Of a DNA stretch of 64,000 nucleotides, positions 39,798-48,684 are shown piece after piece; position 1 is the first letter of the stretch, and every line of letters starts with the position of its first letter. A program made the translations under genes and the position numbers. The DNA comes from Roseburia faecis (lineage in GTDB: Bacteria > Bacillota > Clostridia > Lachnospirales > Lachnospiraceae): positions 1 through 64,000 of the forward strand of contig NZ_CVRR01000003.1 of assembly GCF_001406815.1 (NCBI RefSeq), read 5' to 3'. Below the pieces are notes generated by a model. It was not told where the DNA came from, made no database searches, and saw nothing but the letters and a program-made list of their open reading frames with translations.

Positions 39798-41156
39798 ATG
39801 TATTTTAAACGGAAAGCATATGACAGATTGTTAGAATGGAAAGCAAAATACTCAGACAAATATGCGGCTTTGCTAGAGGGGGCCAAACGAGTCGGTAAAT
39901 CAACGATCGCGGAGTCTTTTGGGCAAAATGAATACAAGTCTTATCTTTTGATTGATTTCTCAAAGACAACGGACAATATACGCAGTTGTTTTGAGGATGT
40001 GGGAAATTTAAATATGTTCTTTTTGCGTCTTCAGGCCGAAACAGGAGTGACTTTATACGAACATGAATCATTGATCATATTTGATGAAGTACAGCTTTTT
40101 CCACAGGCAAGGCAGGCTATCAAGCATCTGGTGGCAGATGGCAGATATAGTTATCTGGAAACGGGATCTCTAATCTCGATTAAGAAAAATGTAAAAGACA
40201 TTTTGATTCCGTCGGAGGAGATGAAGATACAGGTATATCCGATGGACTATGAAGAATTTTGTGATGCCACAGGAGGTAATTATGAACTCTTGCGCCAGAT
40301 TTATGGTACAGGATCTGCAATCGGACAGGCAACGAATCGAAAATTAATGCGAGATCTGCGTATTTATATGGCTGTTGGGGGAATGCCGCAGGCGGTAGAA
40401 GCATACACGGAAGGTAAGAATTTCTCGGAAATTGATATGGTCAAGAGACAGATCATATCATTGTATGAAGATGATTTTAAGAAAATTGATGCGTCTGGAA
40501 GAATTTCTGCATTGTATCATTCGATTCCGGCGCAGCTCGCCAAAGATTCAAAAAAATATCGGATTTCAACAGCAATCGGGAAGAAGAGTAAAGCAAAAAC
40601 AGAGGAATTATTATATGAGCTGATTGATTCAAAAACAATTTTGCCGTGTTATAATTCAACCGATCCACGTGTGAGTTTAGCAGACACAAAGGATTTTGAC
40701 AGTTACAAACTCTACCTCGCAGATACAGGATTGTTTGTTACATTGATGTTTATGGATCGACCGGTGACAGAAAATGATGTGTACGCAAAGCTGCTTTCTG
40801 ACAAATTACCGGCTAATCTCGGATTCTTATATGAAAATCTGGTTGCACAAATGATCGCGGCATCTGGCAGAGAGCTTTTCTATCACACATGGGAAAAGTC
40901 AGGCAGTACGCATTATTATGAAGTGGATTTCCTGATCTCGGAAGGAAGCAAAGTGAACGCTTTCGAAATTAAATCATCTGGATCTGGAAAACATGAGTCG
41001 ATAAAGGTATTCGATAAAAAGTTTTCGAAAAATGTGCATGATATATATTTATTGTCGCAGAAGGATGTTGGAAAGGAAGAAAACTTGTTACTGAAACCAT
41101 TTTATTTGATGCCTTTTCTAATTGAACAGGAGTATGTAAGAAATGATAAGATTTAA
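39798..41156 (+). CDS. DUF4143-type AAA ATPase, coupled to an aldolase gene
   Basis: The 452-residue protein has Walker A LLEGAKRVGKSTIAESFGQ, Walker B LIIFDEVQLFPQARQ, TGSLISI and the C-terminal domain (LGFLYENLVAQMIAASGREL, YYEVDFLISEGSKVNAFEIK) with the E..D..E.K nuclease-like pattern. It is a different subfamily from the divergent neighbour. Its last 14 bases overlap the threonine aldolase gene. ATG 39798 has the better distance to GGGAGG. Confidence 0.85.
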   Translation: MYFKRKAYDRLLEWKAKYSDKYAALLEGAKRVGKSTIAESFGQNEYKSYLLIDFSKTTDNIRSCFEDVGNLNMFFLRLQAETGVTLYEHESLIIFDEVQLFPQARQAIKHLVADGRYSYLETGSLISIKKNVKDILIPSEEMKIQVYPMDYEEFCDATGGNYELLRQIYGTGSAIGQATNRKLMRDLRIYMAVGGMPQAVEAYTEGKNFSEIDMVKRQIISLYEDDFKKIDASGRISALYHSIPAQLAKDSKKYRISTAIGKKSKAKTEELLYELIDSKTILPCYNSTDPRVSLADTKDFDSYKLYLADTGLFVTLMFMDRPVTENDVYAKLLSDKLPANLGFLYENLVAQMIAASGRELFYHTWEKSGSTHYYEVDFLISEGSKVNAFEIKSSGSGKHESIKVFDKKFSKNVHDIYLLSQKDVGKEENLLLKPFYLMPFLIEQEYVRNDKI

Positions 41157-42159
41157 TAACGATTACAACCATGGAGCATTTGCATCCATATTGAAGGAAC
41201 TTGGCGCAACGAACAGCACAAGCTACGCCGGATACGGGGAAGATGAGTGGTGCGATAAAGCGGAAACCATCATAAAGAAGCTGGTCGATAATGACGATGC
41301 ATTGATCAAATTCATTCCGGGAGCCACGCAGGCGAATTATGTCGTGATCGCTGCTGCATTATCTTCGGTGCAAAGCGTGATCGCTGCAGATACCGGACAT
41401 ATCAATTGTCACGAGGCGGCGTCCATCGAGAACACCGGACACAAGATTCTGGAACTTCCGAATACAGATGGCAAGATTACCGCGCAGCAGATCGCCGCTT
41501 GCGCCAAGGCGTATTACGATCAGGACGAGCCGGAGTATCTGACCGAACCGAAGATGGTATATCTGTCTTTCCCGACAGAAAAAGGTACACTTTATTCGAA
41601 GAAGGAAATTAAGGAGATCCATGATGTGTGCACAAAATATGGGATGTATCTTTTCGTGGATGGCGCGCGCATGGGATATGGACTTGGATCGGAGAAAAAT
41701 GATCTTACTTTGAAGGATTTTGCGGAATTGACGGATGTATTTTATATTGGCGGAACAAAGTGTGGCGCTTTGTTCGGCGAGGCGCTCATTATTACTGCGC
41801 AGGATCTGAAGTATCGCTTTAAGGCCTACATGAAGCAGAATGGTGCAGTACTTGCGAAAGGCTGGCTGATGGGACTGCAGTTTGCAACGATGCTGGAGAG
41901 CGGCGAGTATTTTGAGGCTGCGAAGCGCGCCGATGTGCTTGCGATGCAGATTAAGAAAGCGTTTGAGGACAAGGGTGTTCCGTTTGCGGTGGAGAGCTTT
42001 ACCAACCAGCAGTTTGTTATTCTGACGGAGCAGCAGAAGCAGGAGCTTGCGCAAAAGTATTATTTTGAAGACGAAGGTGATACGCAGCGTTTCTGTACGA
42101 GCTGGGCAACAACGGAGGACGAGGTTGATATGCTGGTTACGGACATCGAAAAGTTGTGA
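41143..42159 (+). CDS. Low-specificity L-threonine aldolase (beta-eliminating lyase family)
   Basis: The 338-residue PLP enzyme has TNSTSYAGYGEDEW, GATQANYVVIAAAL, LFVDGARMGYGL (cofactor Asp) and FYIGGTKCGALFGEAL with the PLP Lys. It splits threonine to glycine and acetaldehyde in the cytoplasm. It overlaps the ATPase gene by 14 bases, so the two are translated together, an unusual pairing. Its GC-richer codon use contrasts with the AT-rich ATPase, pointing to a different origin. Confidence 0.88.
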   Translation: MIRFNNDYNHGAFASILKELGATNSTSYAGYGEDEWCDKAETIIKKLVDNDDALIKFIPGATQANYVVIAAALSSVQSVIAADTGHINCHEAASIENTGHKILELPNTDGKITAQQIAACAKAYYDQDEPEYLTEPKMVYLSFPTEKGTLYSKKEIKEIHDVCTKYGMYLFVDGARMGYGLGSEKNDLTLKDFAELTDVFYIGGTKCGALFGEALIITAQDLKYRFKAYMKQNGAVLAKGWLMGLQFATMLESGEYFEAAKRADVLAMQIKKAFEDKGVPFAVESFTNQQFVILTEQQKQELAQKYYFEDEGDTQRFCTSWATTEDEVDMLVTDIEKL

Positions 42160-42166
42160 AACATGT

Positions 42167-42184
42167 GGTGCCTGACACAATAAA
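42167..42184. repeat. 18-bp direct repeat GGTGCCTGACACAATAAA, right copy
   Basis: Right partner of 39633-39650, directly before the YabB 3'-end copy. Confidence 0.75.
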
Positions 42185-42186
42185 AT

Positions 42187-42385
42187 TATATGCCGGAGAT
42201 TTATGATATTTACGGGTATGAAAAACCGTGGTGCATATCAGGATGCATCACGGCTTTCTTTTTACTGTAAAGTTCCGTTATAGGTAAAAGAAGCATGTAC
42301 AGTCACATACCATAAAGTAGTGACGGAAGAGACTGACTGGGTATTCACTGTGTGATGAGGTATATTGGATGAAGAGTGGACATAT
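42187..42385. other. Collapsed third copy of the island (scar)
   Basis: In 200 bases the order of the island is repeated in miniature. First the 29-bp YabB 3' end (42187-42215), then the hairpin (42221-42262). Next comes a doubly deleted secreted-protein gene on the minus strand (TTLWYVTVHASFTYNGTLQ, stop near 42264). Last is a 40-bp piece of the ABC ATPase 3' end (42346-42385, same order as 37876-37914). The remaining bases up to 42486 hold only a probable promoter (TATAAT at 42438) for the next gene. Confidence 0.75.
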
Positions 42386-42486
42386 TCAGTTGCAGTAAAT
42401 TTTGTAATTGGCTCGTAAAAATATCTGCCATCATGTATAATAAAATATACAGAAAAAGATAATTATGTTGAAAAGGAGCCAACACT

Positions 42487-42909
42487 ATGGGAACATATTT
42501 GAACAGCATAACTCCATATACTTTGTATAAAAGTGAGTGCTTAAGCGCGTATTTTGTGGATAAAACACTTATGCTCAGGGAACTGTTTCCGTATGTAAGT
42601 GCGGGAAATCGTCATATCTGTATCACCAGACCACGCAGATTCGGAAAGACAATTATGGCGAACATGATCAGCTCTTTTTTTCAAAAGATACCGGATTCAG
42701 GTGATGGAAAAAATACTTGAATTTGCCCATAACACAGAAGTGATAAAACTGCTGATTGTATGATTCTGGAATTAAAGGTAGATCATACACCGGATGAGGC
42801 TATTGCACAAATAAAAGATAAAAAGTATGCACTCAGGTTTGTACCAAAGATTGCCGGGAACAGAGAGTATACAGGAAGAATACTGGCAGTTGGTATTTTT
42901 GTAGTATGA
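42487..42909 (+). pseudogene. DUF1703-type ATPase/nuclease gene with large internal deletion
   Basis: The start (MGTYLNSITPYTLYKSECLS, then CITRPRRFGKTIMANMISSF) is the AAA-ATPase-like N-terminus, stopping at 42720. The C-terminal nuclease end (MILELKVDHTPDEAIAQIKD, final RILAVGIFVV) follows in another frame to 42909. Over 300 residues of the middle are missing. Same family as 29990-31392, but a different member. Confidence 0.75.
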
Positions 42910-43081
42910 AAAAGGTACGGGAGTGTACTTGCGTTTCCAATCGTTTTCTGCTACAGTAGGCGTAAACAGAACAGGTGATTAGCAAAGGAGCTTTCTCGGA
43001 TAAGAGGAAGCTCTTCTTTTATATAACGAAAAAAGAGTCAAAAAGGAGGCGAATCTATGGATGCAGAAATGATCATACTCT
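42894..43081. repeat. Right copy of the approximately 190-bp direct repeat
   Basis: Matches 37975-38162. Here it is in its natural setting: the DUF1703 gene end, terminator (42988-43020), and ribosome site plus first codons of the gene at 43057. Confidence 0.8.
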
Positions 43082-43386
43082 GCGACGGTGTGGTAATCCC
43101 ACAGAGCAAAAAAGAAATTGACGGGGGTGTCGCAATTGCAGGAGGACATATCCTGCGGATCGGGGCGCGTGCGGAATTGTCGGATTATCTGGGAGTGGAT
43201 ACGGAGGTGGTGGAATACCATAATTCCACGCTGTTTACATTTGACCGTACAAATACAGAGGGAGATGCCAATATTGCAGTTGTGGCAGGAAACATGAAGC
43301 ACCATGGACATGGAGATCTCAAAAAGACCGTGGGGCTTCGCTTCCTGATGTATCACGGAGATGTGGTAATTCAGAAGGAATTATGA
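43057..43386 (+). CDS. Hypothetical protein with amidohydrolase-like N-terminus
   Basis: The 109 residues begin MDAEMIILCDGVVIPQSKKE and continue GGVAIAGGHILRIGARAELS, like the beta-sandwich start of amidohydrolases, but the metal-dependent barrel is absent. The second half (NTEGDANIAVVAGNMKHHGH) is unassigned. It could be a small self-standing protein or the truncated start of a lost enzyme. AAGGAGG stands before the ATG. Its 5' end was copied to 38137. Confidence 0.5.
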   Translation: MDAEMIILCDGVVIPQSKKEIDGGVAIAGGHILRIGARAELSDYLGVDTEVVEYHNSTLFTFDRTNTEGDANIAVVAGNMKHHGHGDLKKTVGLRFLMYHGDVVIQKEL

Positions 43387-43486
43387 AAAGTATAAACAAT
43401 AAGTGAAATATCTGCCGGAAACCTTGACGCATGGCATTTCCAGCCTTACAGTTGTATATATCACGAAGTGTAGGGAGGAAGAGACC

Positions 43487-45244
43487 TTGGGTAAGGTAAT
43501 TGGGATTGATTTAGGAACCACAAACAGCTGTGTCGCTGTTTTGGAAAATGATCAGCCGGTTGTGATCACAAACGCGGAAGGCTCGCGGACCACACCATCG
43601 GTTGTGGCATTTACCAAAAACGGAGAGCGTCTGGTGGGAGATGCTGCCAGACGACAGGCAGCTGTCAATGTAGACCGGACATTTTTCTCCATTAAGCGTG
43701 AGATGGGAAGTGCGTTCCGGGCAAAAATAGATGGCAAACAGTATACGCCGCAGGAGATTTCCGCGATGATCCTGCGCAAACTCAAAAAAGATGCGGAGGA
43801 ATATCTGGGGGAAACAGTTTCGGATGCGGTGATTACCGTACCGGCATATTTCAGTGATTCCCAGCGACAGGCGACAAAGGATGCCGGAAAGATTGCCGGA
43901 TTAAATGTTCTTCGGATTATCAACGAGCCGACATCTGCGGCACTGGCATACGGACTGGATCACGGGGAGCCACAGAAAATTCTGGTGTATGATCTTGGTG
44001 GCGGCACATTTGACGTATCGGTTATTGAAATCGGGGACAACCTCATCGAAGTACTTGCCACCGCGGGAGACAATCACCTCGGTGGGGATGATTTCGATGC
44101 GCGCATCACGGAGTATCTGGTATCGGAATTCCAGCGCACGGAGCGTGTGGATCTGCGGAAAGATGCGACGGCCATGCAGCGTGTGCGTGAGGAGGCGGAA
44201 AAGGCAAAAAAGGTATTGTCCTCCTCTTCCACAACGGGCATCAACCTGCCGTTTATTGCGACCGTAAAGGGTGAGCCAAAGCACATGGAAATGACCCTGA
44301 CGCGTGCAAAATTTGAGGAACTGACGATGGATCTCATTGAGCGCACGGCAGGGCCGGTGCAGCAGGCGCTTTCGGATGCCGGAATCACGGCGGCAGACCT
44401 TGGCATGGTGCTTCTCGTAGGCGGGTCTACCCGTGTACCGGCGGTGTTCGAGGAAGTGCGCAGACTGACAGGAAAAGAACCTTCACGCAACTTAAACCCG
44501 GATGAATGTGTGGCACTGGGAGCGGCTGTGCAGGGTGGAAAACTTGGCGGTGCGCTGATGGCAGGATCACAGGCGGCAGAGATTATCCTGATGGATGTCA
44601 CACCACTTTCGCTTTCCATTGAGACGGTAGGAGGTGTTTCAACGAAGCTGATTGACCGGAATACCACGATTCCGACACGGTTCAGTAAAGTGTTTACAAC
44701 TGCCGGAAATTTCCAGACATCTGTGGATATCAAAGTACTGCAGGGCGAGCGTCAGTTTGCCAGAGACAACAAGCTGCTTGGGCGGTTCCAGCTGCGGGGC
44801 ATTAAACCGGCGCCGGCGGGTGTGCCGCAGATAGAGGTAACGTTTGATATTGATGCGAACGGTATTGTACAGGTTTCCGCAAAGGATCTGGGAACCGGAC
44901 GGCATCAGGAGATCACAATCACGGCAAGTTCTAATTTGTCAGACGCAGAGATTGACCGCGCGATAAGAGAAGCCGCGGAATATGAAGCAACAGACGGGCA
45001 GAGAAAAGCTTATATTGATGCGCGAAGCGAGGCCGACACGTTGATCCGTCAGGTGGAAGTAGCTTATAAAGAGAAGAAAAAGACCATCGACAGTGGTGCG
45101 CGTCACCAGATCAAGAGCAGCCTTTCTTATGTAAAGAAACTGGTCAGCCGTACAAAGCCGGGAAATGTGTCCGAAGAGCAGGCGGCTGAGCTGCAGCGGG
45201 CAGCCGAGGAACTGCGCAGTGCTGCAGGAGTGCTTGGAATATAA
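43487..45244 (+). CDS. Hsp70 (DnaK) family chaperone, short paralog
   Basis: The start is TTG 43487 ([20 protein letters not shown]) after AGGGAGG. The ATPase domain has [36 protein letters not shown] and [16 protein letters not shown]; the substrate domain has [14 protein letters not shown]. At 585 residues it is shorter than housekeeping DnaK, with a reduced lid and no acidic C-terminal tail. No grpE or dnaJ is adjacent and no CIRCE element is seen, so it is probably a second Hsp70 outside the main heat shock operon. Confidence 0.85.
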   Translation: MGKVIGIDLGTTNSCVAVLENDQPVVITNAEGSRTTPSVVAFTKNGERLVGDAARRQAAVNVDRTFFSIKREMGSAFRAKIDGKQYTPQEISAMILRKLKKDAEEYLGETVSDAVITVPAYFSDSQRQATKDAGKIAGLNVLRIINEPTSAALAYGLDHGEPQKILVYDLGGGTFDVSVIEIGDNLIEVLATAGDNHLGGDDFDARITEYLVSEFQRTERVDLRKDATAMQRVREEAEKAKKVLSSSSTTGINLPFIATVKGEPKHMEMTLTRAKFEELTMDLIERTAGPVQQALSDAGITAADLGMVLLVGGSTRVPAVFEEVRRLTGKEPSRNLNPDECVALGAAVQGGKLGGALMAGSQAAEIILMDVTPLSLSIETVGGVSTKLIDRNTTIPTRFSKVFTTAGNFQTSVDIKVLQGERQFARDNKLLGRFQLRGIKPAPAGVPQIEVTFDIDANGIVQVSAKDLGTGRHQEITITASSNLSDAEIDRAIREAAEYEATDGQRKAYIDARSEADTLIRQVEVAYKEKKKTIDSGARHQIKSSLSYVKKLVSRTKPGNVSEEQAAELQRAAEELRSAAGVLGI

Positions 45245-45278
45245 AAGGTTTCCATCATAAAGAAAGCTGTTTTGATAT

Positions 45279-45338
45279 AAAAAGGCACAGATACGTTTTC
45301 TGTCAAAAGGCAGAGAACCGTATCCGTGCCTTTTATTT
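45279..45338 (+). terminator. Terminator after the Hsp70 gene
   Basis: AAAAGGCAC.GATACG pairs with CGTATC.GTGCCTTTT (one mismatch), then a T-rich tail. Confidence 0.7.
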
Positions 45339-45373
45339 ATTTGCACTAACTTTTATTCTCTTTTGTTTTATAC

Positions 45374-45402
45374 TTGCGTTTGCTTTTGAACTGTGCTATA
45401 TT
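45374..45402 (+). promoter_or_regulatory. Promoter of the transaldolase gene
   Basis: TTGCGT (45374-45379), 17-bp spacer, TATATT (45397-45402). Confidence 0.6.
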
Positions 45403-45451
45403 AAGGCTGACAGATAAAAACAAACGTAAATAAAAATGGAGGTATTTTATT

Positions 45452-46105
45452 ATGAAGTTTTTCGTGGATACAGCAAATGTAGAGGATATTAAGAAAGCAA
45501 ATGATATGGGTGTTATCTGTGGAGTTACCACAAACCCATCCCTGATCGCAAAAGAGGGAAGAGATTTTACAGAAGTCATCAAAGAAATTACATCCATCGT
45601 TGACGGACCGATCAGCGGCGAGGTAAAGGCAACAACGGTAGATGCAGAGGGCATGATCAAAGAGGGACGTGAGATTGCAGCCATCCATCCAAACATGGTT
45701 GTAAAGATTCCTATGACCGTAGAGGGACTTAAAGCCGTAAAGGTACTTTCTTCCGAGGGCATCAAGACAAACGTTACCCTGATTTTCAGCGCAAATCAGG
45801 CAATCCTTGCAGCAAACGCAGGAGCTACTTATGTATCCCCATTCCTTGGCAGATTAGATGACATCAGCCAGCCAGGTATCGAACTGATCCGCCAGATCGC
45901 AGAGATCTTTGATATTTACGGATATGACACAGAGATCATTGCAGCATCCATCCGTAACCCGATCCATGTAACAGACTGCGCACTTGCAGGTGCCGATATT
46001 GCGACCATCCCTTACAAGGTAATCGAGCAGATGACAAAGCATCCGCTTACCGATCAGGGAATCGAAAAATTCCAGGCAGACTATAAGGCAGTTTTTGGGG
46101 AGTAA
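45452..46105 (+). CDS. fsa: Fructose-6-phosphate aldolase / small transaldolase
   Basis: The 217-residue protein is a TalC/FSA-type enzyme: [36 protein letters not shown], the Schiff-base Lys in [17 protein letters not shown], and [19 protein letters not shown]. It moves dihydroxyacetone units or cleaves fructose-6-phosphate. The two transketolase halves follow, so together they cover the non-oxidative pentose phosphate pathway. In Clostridia this short form often acts as the transaldolase. Confidence 0.88.
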   Translation: MKFFVDTANVEDIKKANDMGVICGVTTNPSLIAKEGRDFTEVIKEITSIVDGPISGEVKATTVDAEGMIKEGREIAAIHPNMVVKIPMTVEGLKAVKVLSSEGIKTNVTLIFSANQAILAANAGATYVSPFLGRLDDISQPGIELIRQIAEIFDIYGYDTEIIAASIRNPIHVTDCALAGADIATIPYKVIEQMTKHPLTDQGIEKFQADYKAVFGE

Positions 46106-46107
46106 TA

Positions 46108-46185
46108 TTTCAGATTTTCGAAGAAAATCTGAAATGTAGCGTCAGCCCATTGCCGCAGGCAATTTTCATGGGCTGATGTTCACGC
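46108..46185 (+). other. Two stem-loops between the transaldolase and transketolase genes
   Basis: TTTCAGATTTTC/GAAAATCTGAAA (46109-46135) is a near-perfect hairpin. CAGCCCAT/ATGGGCTG (about 46144-46176) is a second. Neither has a T tract, so they may be mRNA processing or stabilising structures that set different levels for the genes rather than terminators. Confidence 0.45.
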
Positions 46186-46201
46186 ATACGGAGGAACGAA
46201 C

Positions 46202-47041
46202 ATGAACAAACAGGAGCTTCAGCTGAAGGCAAATGAAGTACGCAAAGGCATTGTGACTGCCGTCCATGCAGCCAAAGCCGGACATCCGGGCGGATCGCTT
46301 TCCGCAGCTGATATTTTTACTTATTTATATTTTGAAGAATTAAATATCGATCCAAAAGATCCGAAGAAACCGGACAGAGACCGTTTTGTACTGTCCAAAG
46401 GCCATACTGCACCGGGACTGTATTCCGCACTGGCACTGCGCGGCTATTTCCCGGTCGAGGATTTAAAGACACTGCGTCACCTCGGTTCGTATCTGCAGGG
46501 ACATCCGGACATGAAGCACATTCCGGGTGTGGATATGTCGAGCGGTTCCTTAGGACAGGGAATTTCCGCAGCAGTCGGCATGGCATTGTCCGCCAAACTT
46601 TCCGGGGACGATTACCGTGTGTATACACTGCTCGGAGATGGAGAGATTCAGGAAGGACAGGTATGGGAAGCTGCCATGTTTGCCGGATTCCGCAAACTGG
46701 ATAACCTCGTTGTGATCGTGGATAACAACGGACTGCAGATCGACGGACCGGTGGATCAGGTATGCTCTCCGTACCCGATCAACGAGAAATTCAAAGCATT
46801 CAATTTTCATGTGGTTGACCTTGCAGACGGCAATGACATGGATCAGATCGCCGCTGCATTTGCAGAGGCAAGAAACACCAAGGGACAGCCGACCGCAATC
46901 ATTGCGCATACGGTCAAAGGAAAGGGTGTCTCTTTCATGGAAAATCAGGTAGGATGGCACGGAAAAGCGCCGAACGATGAAGAATATGCGATCGCAATGG
47001 AAGATCTGAAGAAAGAAGGTGAAGCATTATGTCAGAAGTAA
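46202..47041 (+). CDS. Transketolase, N-terminal subunit
   Basis: The 279-residue protein holds the thiamine-diphosphate-binding half: HAAKAGHPGGSLSAADIFTY, KGHTAPGLYSALAL and the GDGEIQEGQVWEAAMFAG..DNNG motif. It works with the next gene's product as a split transketolase moving two-carbon units between sugar phosphates. The next start lies 13 bases inside this gene. Confidence 0.95.
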   Translation: MNKQELQLKANEVRKGIVTAVHAAKAGHPGGSLSAADIFTYLYFEELNIDPKDPKKPDRDRFVLSKGHTAPGLYSALALRGYFPVEDLKTLRHLGSYLQGHPDMKHIPGVDMSSGSLGQGISAAVGMALSAKLSGDDYRVYTLLGDGEIQEGQVWEAAMFAGFRKLDNLVVIVDNNGLQIDGPVDQVCSPYPINEKFKAFNFHVVDLADGNDMDQIAAAFAEARNTKGQPTAIIAHTVKGKGVSFMENQVGWHGKAPNDEEYAIAMEDLKKEGEALCQK

Positions 47042-47967
47042 CAAAAATCGCAACCCGTGTCAGCTACGGAAACGCTCTCGTAGAGCTGGCAAAGGAGCAT
47101 GATGATGTATATGTTTTAGACGCAGATCTTGCAGCGGCAACACAGACTGCAATCTTCAAAAAGGAATTTCCGGAGCGCCACATTGACTGTGGTATCGCAG
47201 AATGTAACATGATCGGCATTGCAGCAGGCCTTGCCGCAACCGGTAAAGTTCCGTTTGCAAGTTCGTTTGCCATGTTTGCAGCAGGACGTGCATTCGAGCA
47301 GGTGCGAAACTCGGTCGGTTATCCGCACCTGAATGTAAAAATCGGTGCAACCCATGCCGGAATTTCCGTCGGTGAAGACGGTGCAACGCACCAGTGTAAT
47401 GAGGATATTGCGCTCATGCGCACCATCCCGGGCATGGTCATCTTAAATCCGAGTGATGATATCGAGGCAAAAGCAGCAGTAAAAGCCGCATATGAACACG
47501 AAGGCCCGGTTTACATGCGTTTTGGCCGTCTGGCAGTTCCGATCATCAATGACCGTCCGGATTACAAATTTGAGATCGGTAAAGGTGTCACCTTGCGGGA
47601 AGGCAAAGATGTGGCAATCATTGCGACCGGTTTATGTGTGTCCGAGTCGCTCGCAGCCGCAGAAAAACTTGCAGCAGACGGCATTGATGCAAAAGTGATC
47701 AACATCCATACGATCAAGCCGCTCGATGAGGATCTTGTCGTTGCCGCAGCAAAAGAATGCGGGAAAGTCGTGACTGTTGAGGAACACTCCGTCATCGGAG
47801 GACTCGGTTCCGCCGTATGCGAGACACTTTCGAGAAAGGCACCGACACCGGTAAAGAACATCGGTGTACAGGACTGCTTCGGCGAGTCCGGTCCGGCAGT
47901 GGCACTGCTTGAGAAGTATGGTCTGAATGCAGAAGGCATTTATGCTTCCGTAAAAGAGTTTGTTTAG
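47029..47967 (+). CDS. Transketolase, C-terminal subunit
   Basis: The 312-residue protein carries the pyrimidine-binding and C-terminal domains: VDLDADLAAATQTAIF-like segment (YVLDADLAAATQTAIF), IDCGIAECNMIGIAAGLAAT with the catalytic Glu, and EEHSVIGGLGSAVCETLS. Overlaps the N-terminal subunit gene by 13 bases. Its stop overlaps the stop of the convergent phosphodiesterase gene. Confidence 0.95.
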   Translation: MSEVTKIATRVSYGNALVELAKEHDDVYVLDADLAAATQTAIFKKEFPERHIDCGIAECNMIGIAAGLAATGKVPFASSFAMFAAGRAFEQVRNSVGYPHLNVKIGATHAGISVGEDGATHQCNEDIALMRTIPGMVILNPSDDIEAKAAVKAAYEHEGPVYMRFGRLAVPIINDRPDYKFEIGKGVTLREGKDVAIIATGLCVSESLAAAEKLAADGIDAKVINIHTIKPLDEDLVVAAAKECGKVVTVEEHSVIGGLGSAVCETLSRKAPTPVKNIGVQDCFGESGPAVALLEKYGLNAEGIYASVKEFV

Positions 47968-48521
47968 AGAATGCGTTTTCCGTCTGCAAACTCCATTTTA
48001 ACTTCGTTAGTCATTGTTTTCCACTGGAAACGGCCATTTTCCATAATCATGTAGCCATGCCAGTTTCCGGATTTTGGAATAGCAACAGATCCGGGATTCA
48101 TGCAGGTATATGTGTCGTGTGGGACGCATGCCGGGACGTGGGTATGTCCGTGCAGCAGAATGTCCCCGCGATGCAGTGGAGGCAGGTTCTGTTCATTATA
48201 CGTATGGCCGTGGGTGGCATAAATCAGCGTATCACTGTCTGCAATGGCGCAGTAATCTGCCATAATGGGAAATTGGAGTACCATCTGGTCGACTTCGGCA
48301 TCGCAGTTGCCCCGGACACAGAGAATATGTTGTTTTTTTGCGTTGAGCAGTTCAATCACCTGTTTTGGATCATATTCTTCCGGCAGATCATTGCGCGGAC
48401 CGTGGTATAAAAGATCACCAAGGAGCAGCAGACGGTCGGCCTGTTCCCGGTTGTATGCATTTAACAGCTGTCTGCAGTAGTATGCAGAGCCGTGGATATC
48501 AGATGCTATCATCCATTTCAT
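47964..48521 (-). CDS. YfcE-type metallophosphodiesterase
   Basis: The 185-residue protein has the calcineurin-like motifs ASDIHGS, LLLGDLLYHGPRND, CVRGNCDAEVD, ATHGHTYNE and LHGHTHVP. YfcE enzymes hydrolyse phosphodiesters with Mn2+; the natural substrate is unknown. Start ATG 48521 is chosen, but TTG 48530 (better spaced from GGGATGAAC) is possible. A perfect inverted repeat lies just upstream. Confidence 0.88.
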   Translation of the reverse strand: MKWMIASDIHGSAYYCRQLLNAYNREQADRLLLLGDLLYHGPRNDLPEEYDPKQVIELLNAKKQHILCVRGNCDAEVDQMVLQFPIMADYCAIADSDTLIYATHGHTYNEQNLPPLHRGDILLHGHTHVPACVPHDTYTCMNPGSVAIPKSGNWHGYMIMENGRFQWKTMTNEVKMEFADGKRIL

Positions 48522-48534
48522 GTTTATCAATGTT

Positions 48535-48563
48535 CATCCCATCCAGTCAGACTGGATGGGATG
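48535..48563. repeat. Perfect 29-bp inverted repeat upstream of the phosphodiesterase gene
   Basis: CATCCCATCCAGTC and GACTGGATGGGATG are exact complements with one central base. It lies 14 bases before the start codon. It could be an operator or an mRNA leader hairpin; the plus-strand T-rich flank would also allow terminator function. Confidence 0.7.
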
Positions 48564-48684
48564 TTTCCTTTCTCCCGGATACGGCCGGGGTATTCACCTT
48601 ATTGTTTTATAATGGATTATAATGAACATTTTCTTCTGGCTCAATACCTTTTTGAAAAAGGTTTCTTAATTTTTTATAAATCCC

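Noticed and set aside
29939-42215. Integrative element with attL/attR at the 29-bp repeat
   Set aside because: No integrase, excisionase, conjugation or replication gene lies between the repeats, and a degraded third copy with the same hairpin fits serial duplication better. It stays possible that an integrase was lost.
46108-46136. Terminator of the transaldolase gene
   Set aside because: The stem is strong but is followed by GTAGCG instead of a T tract.
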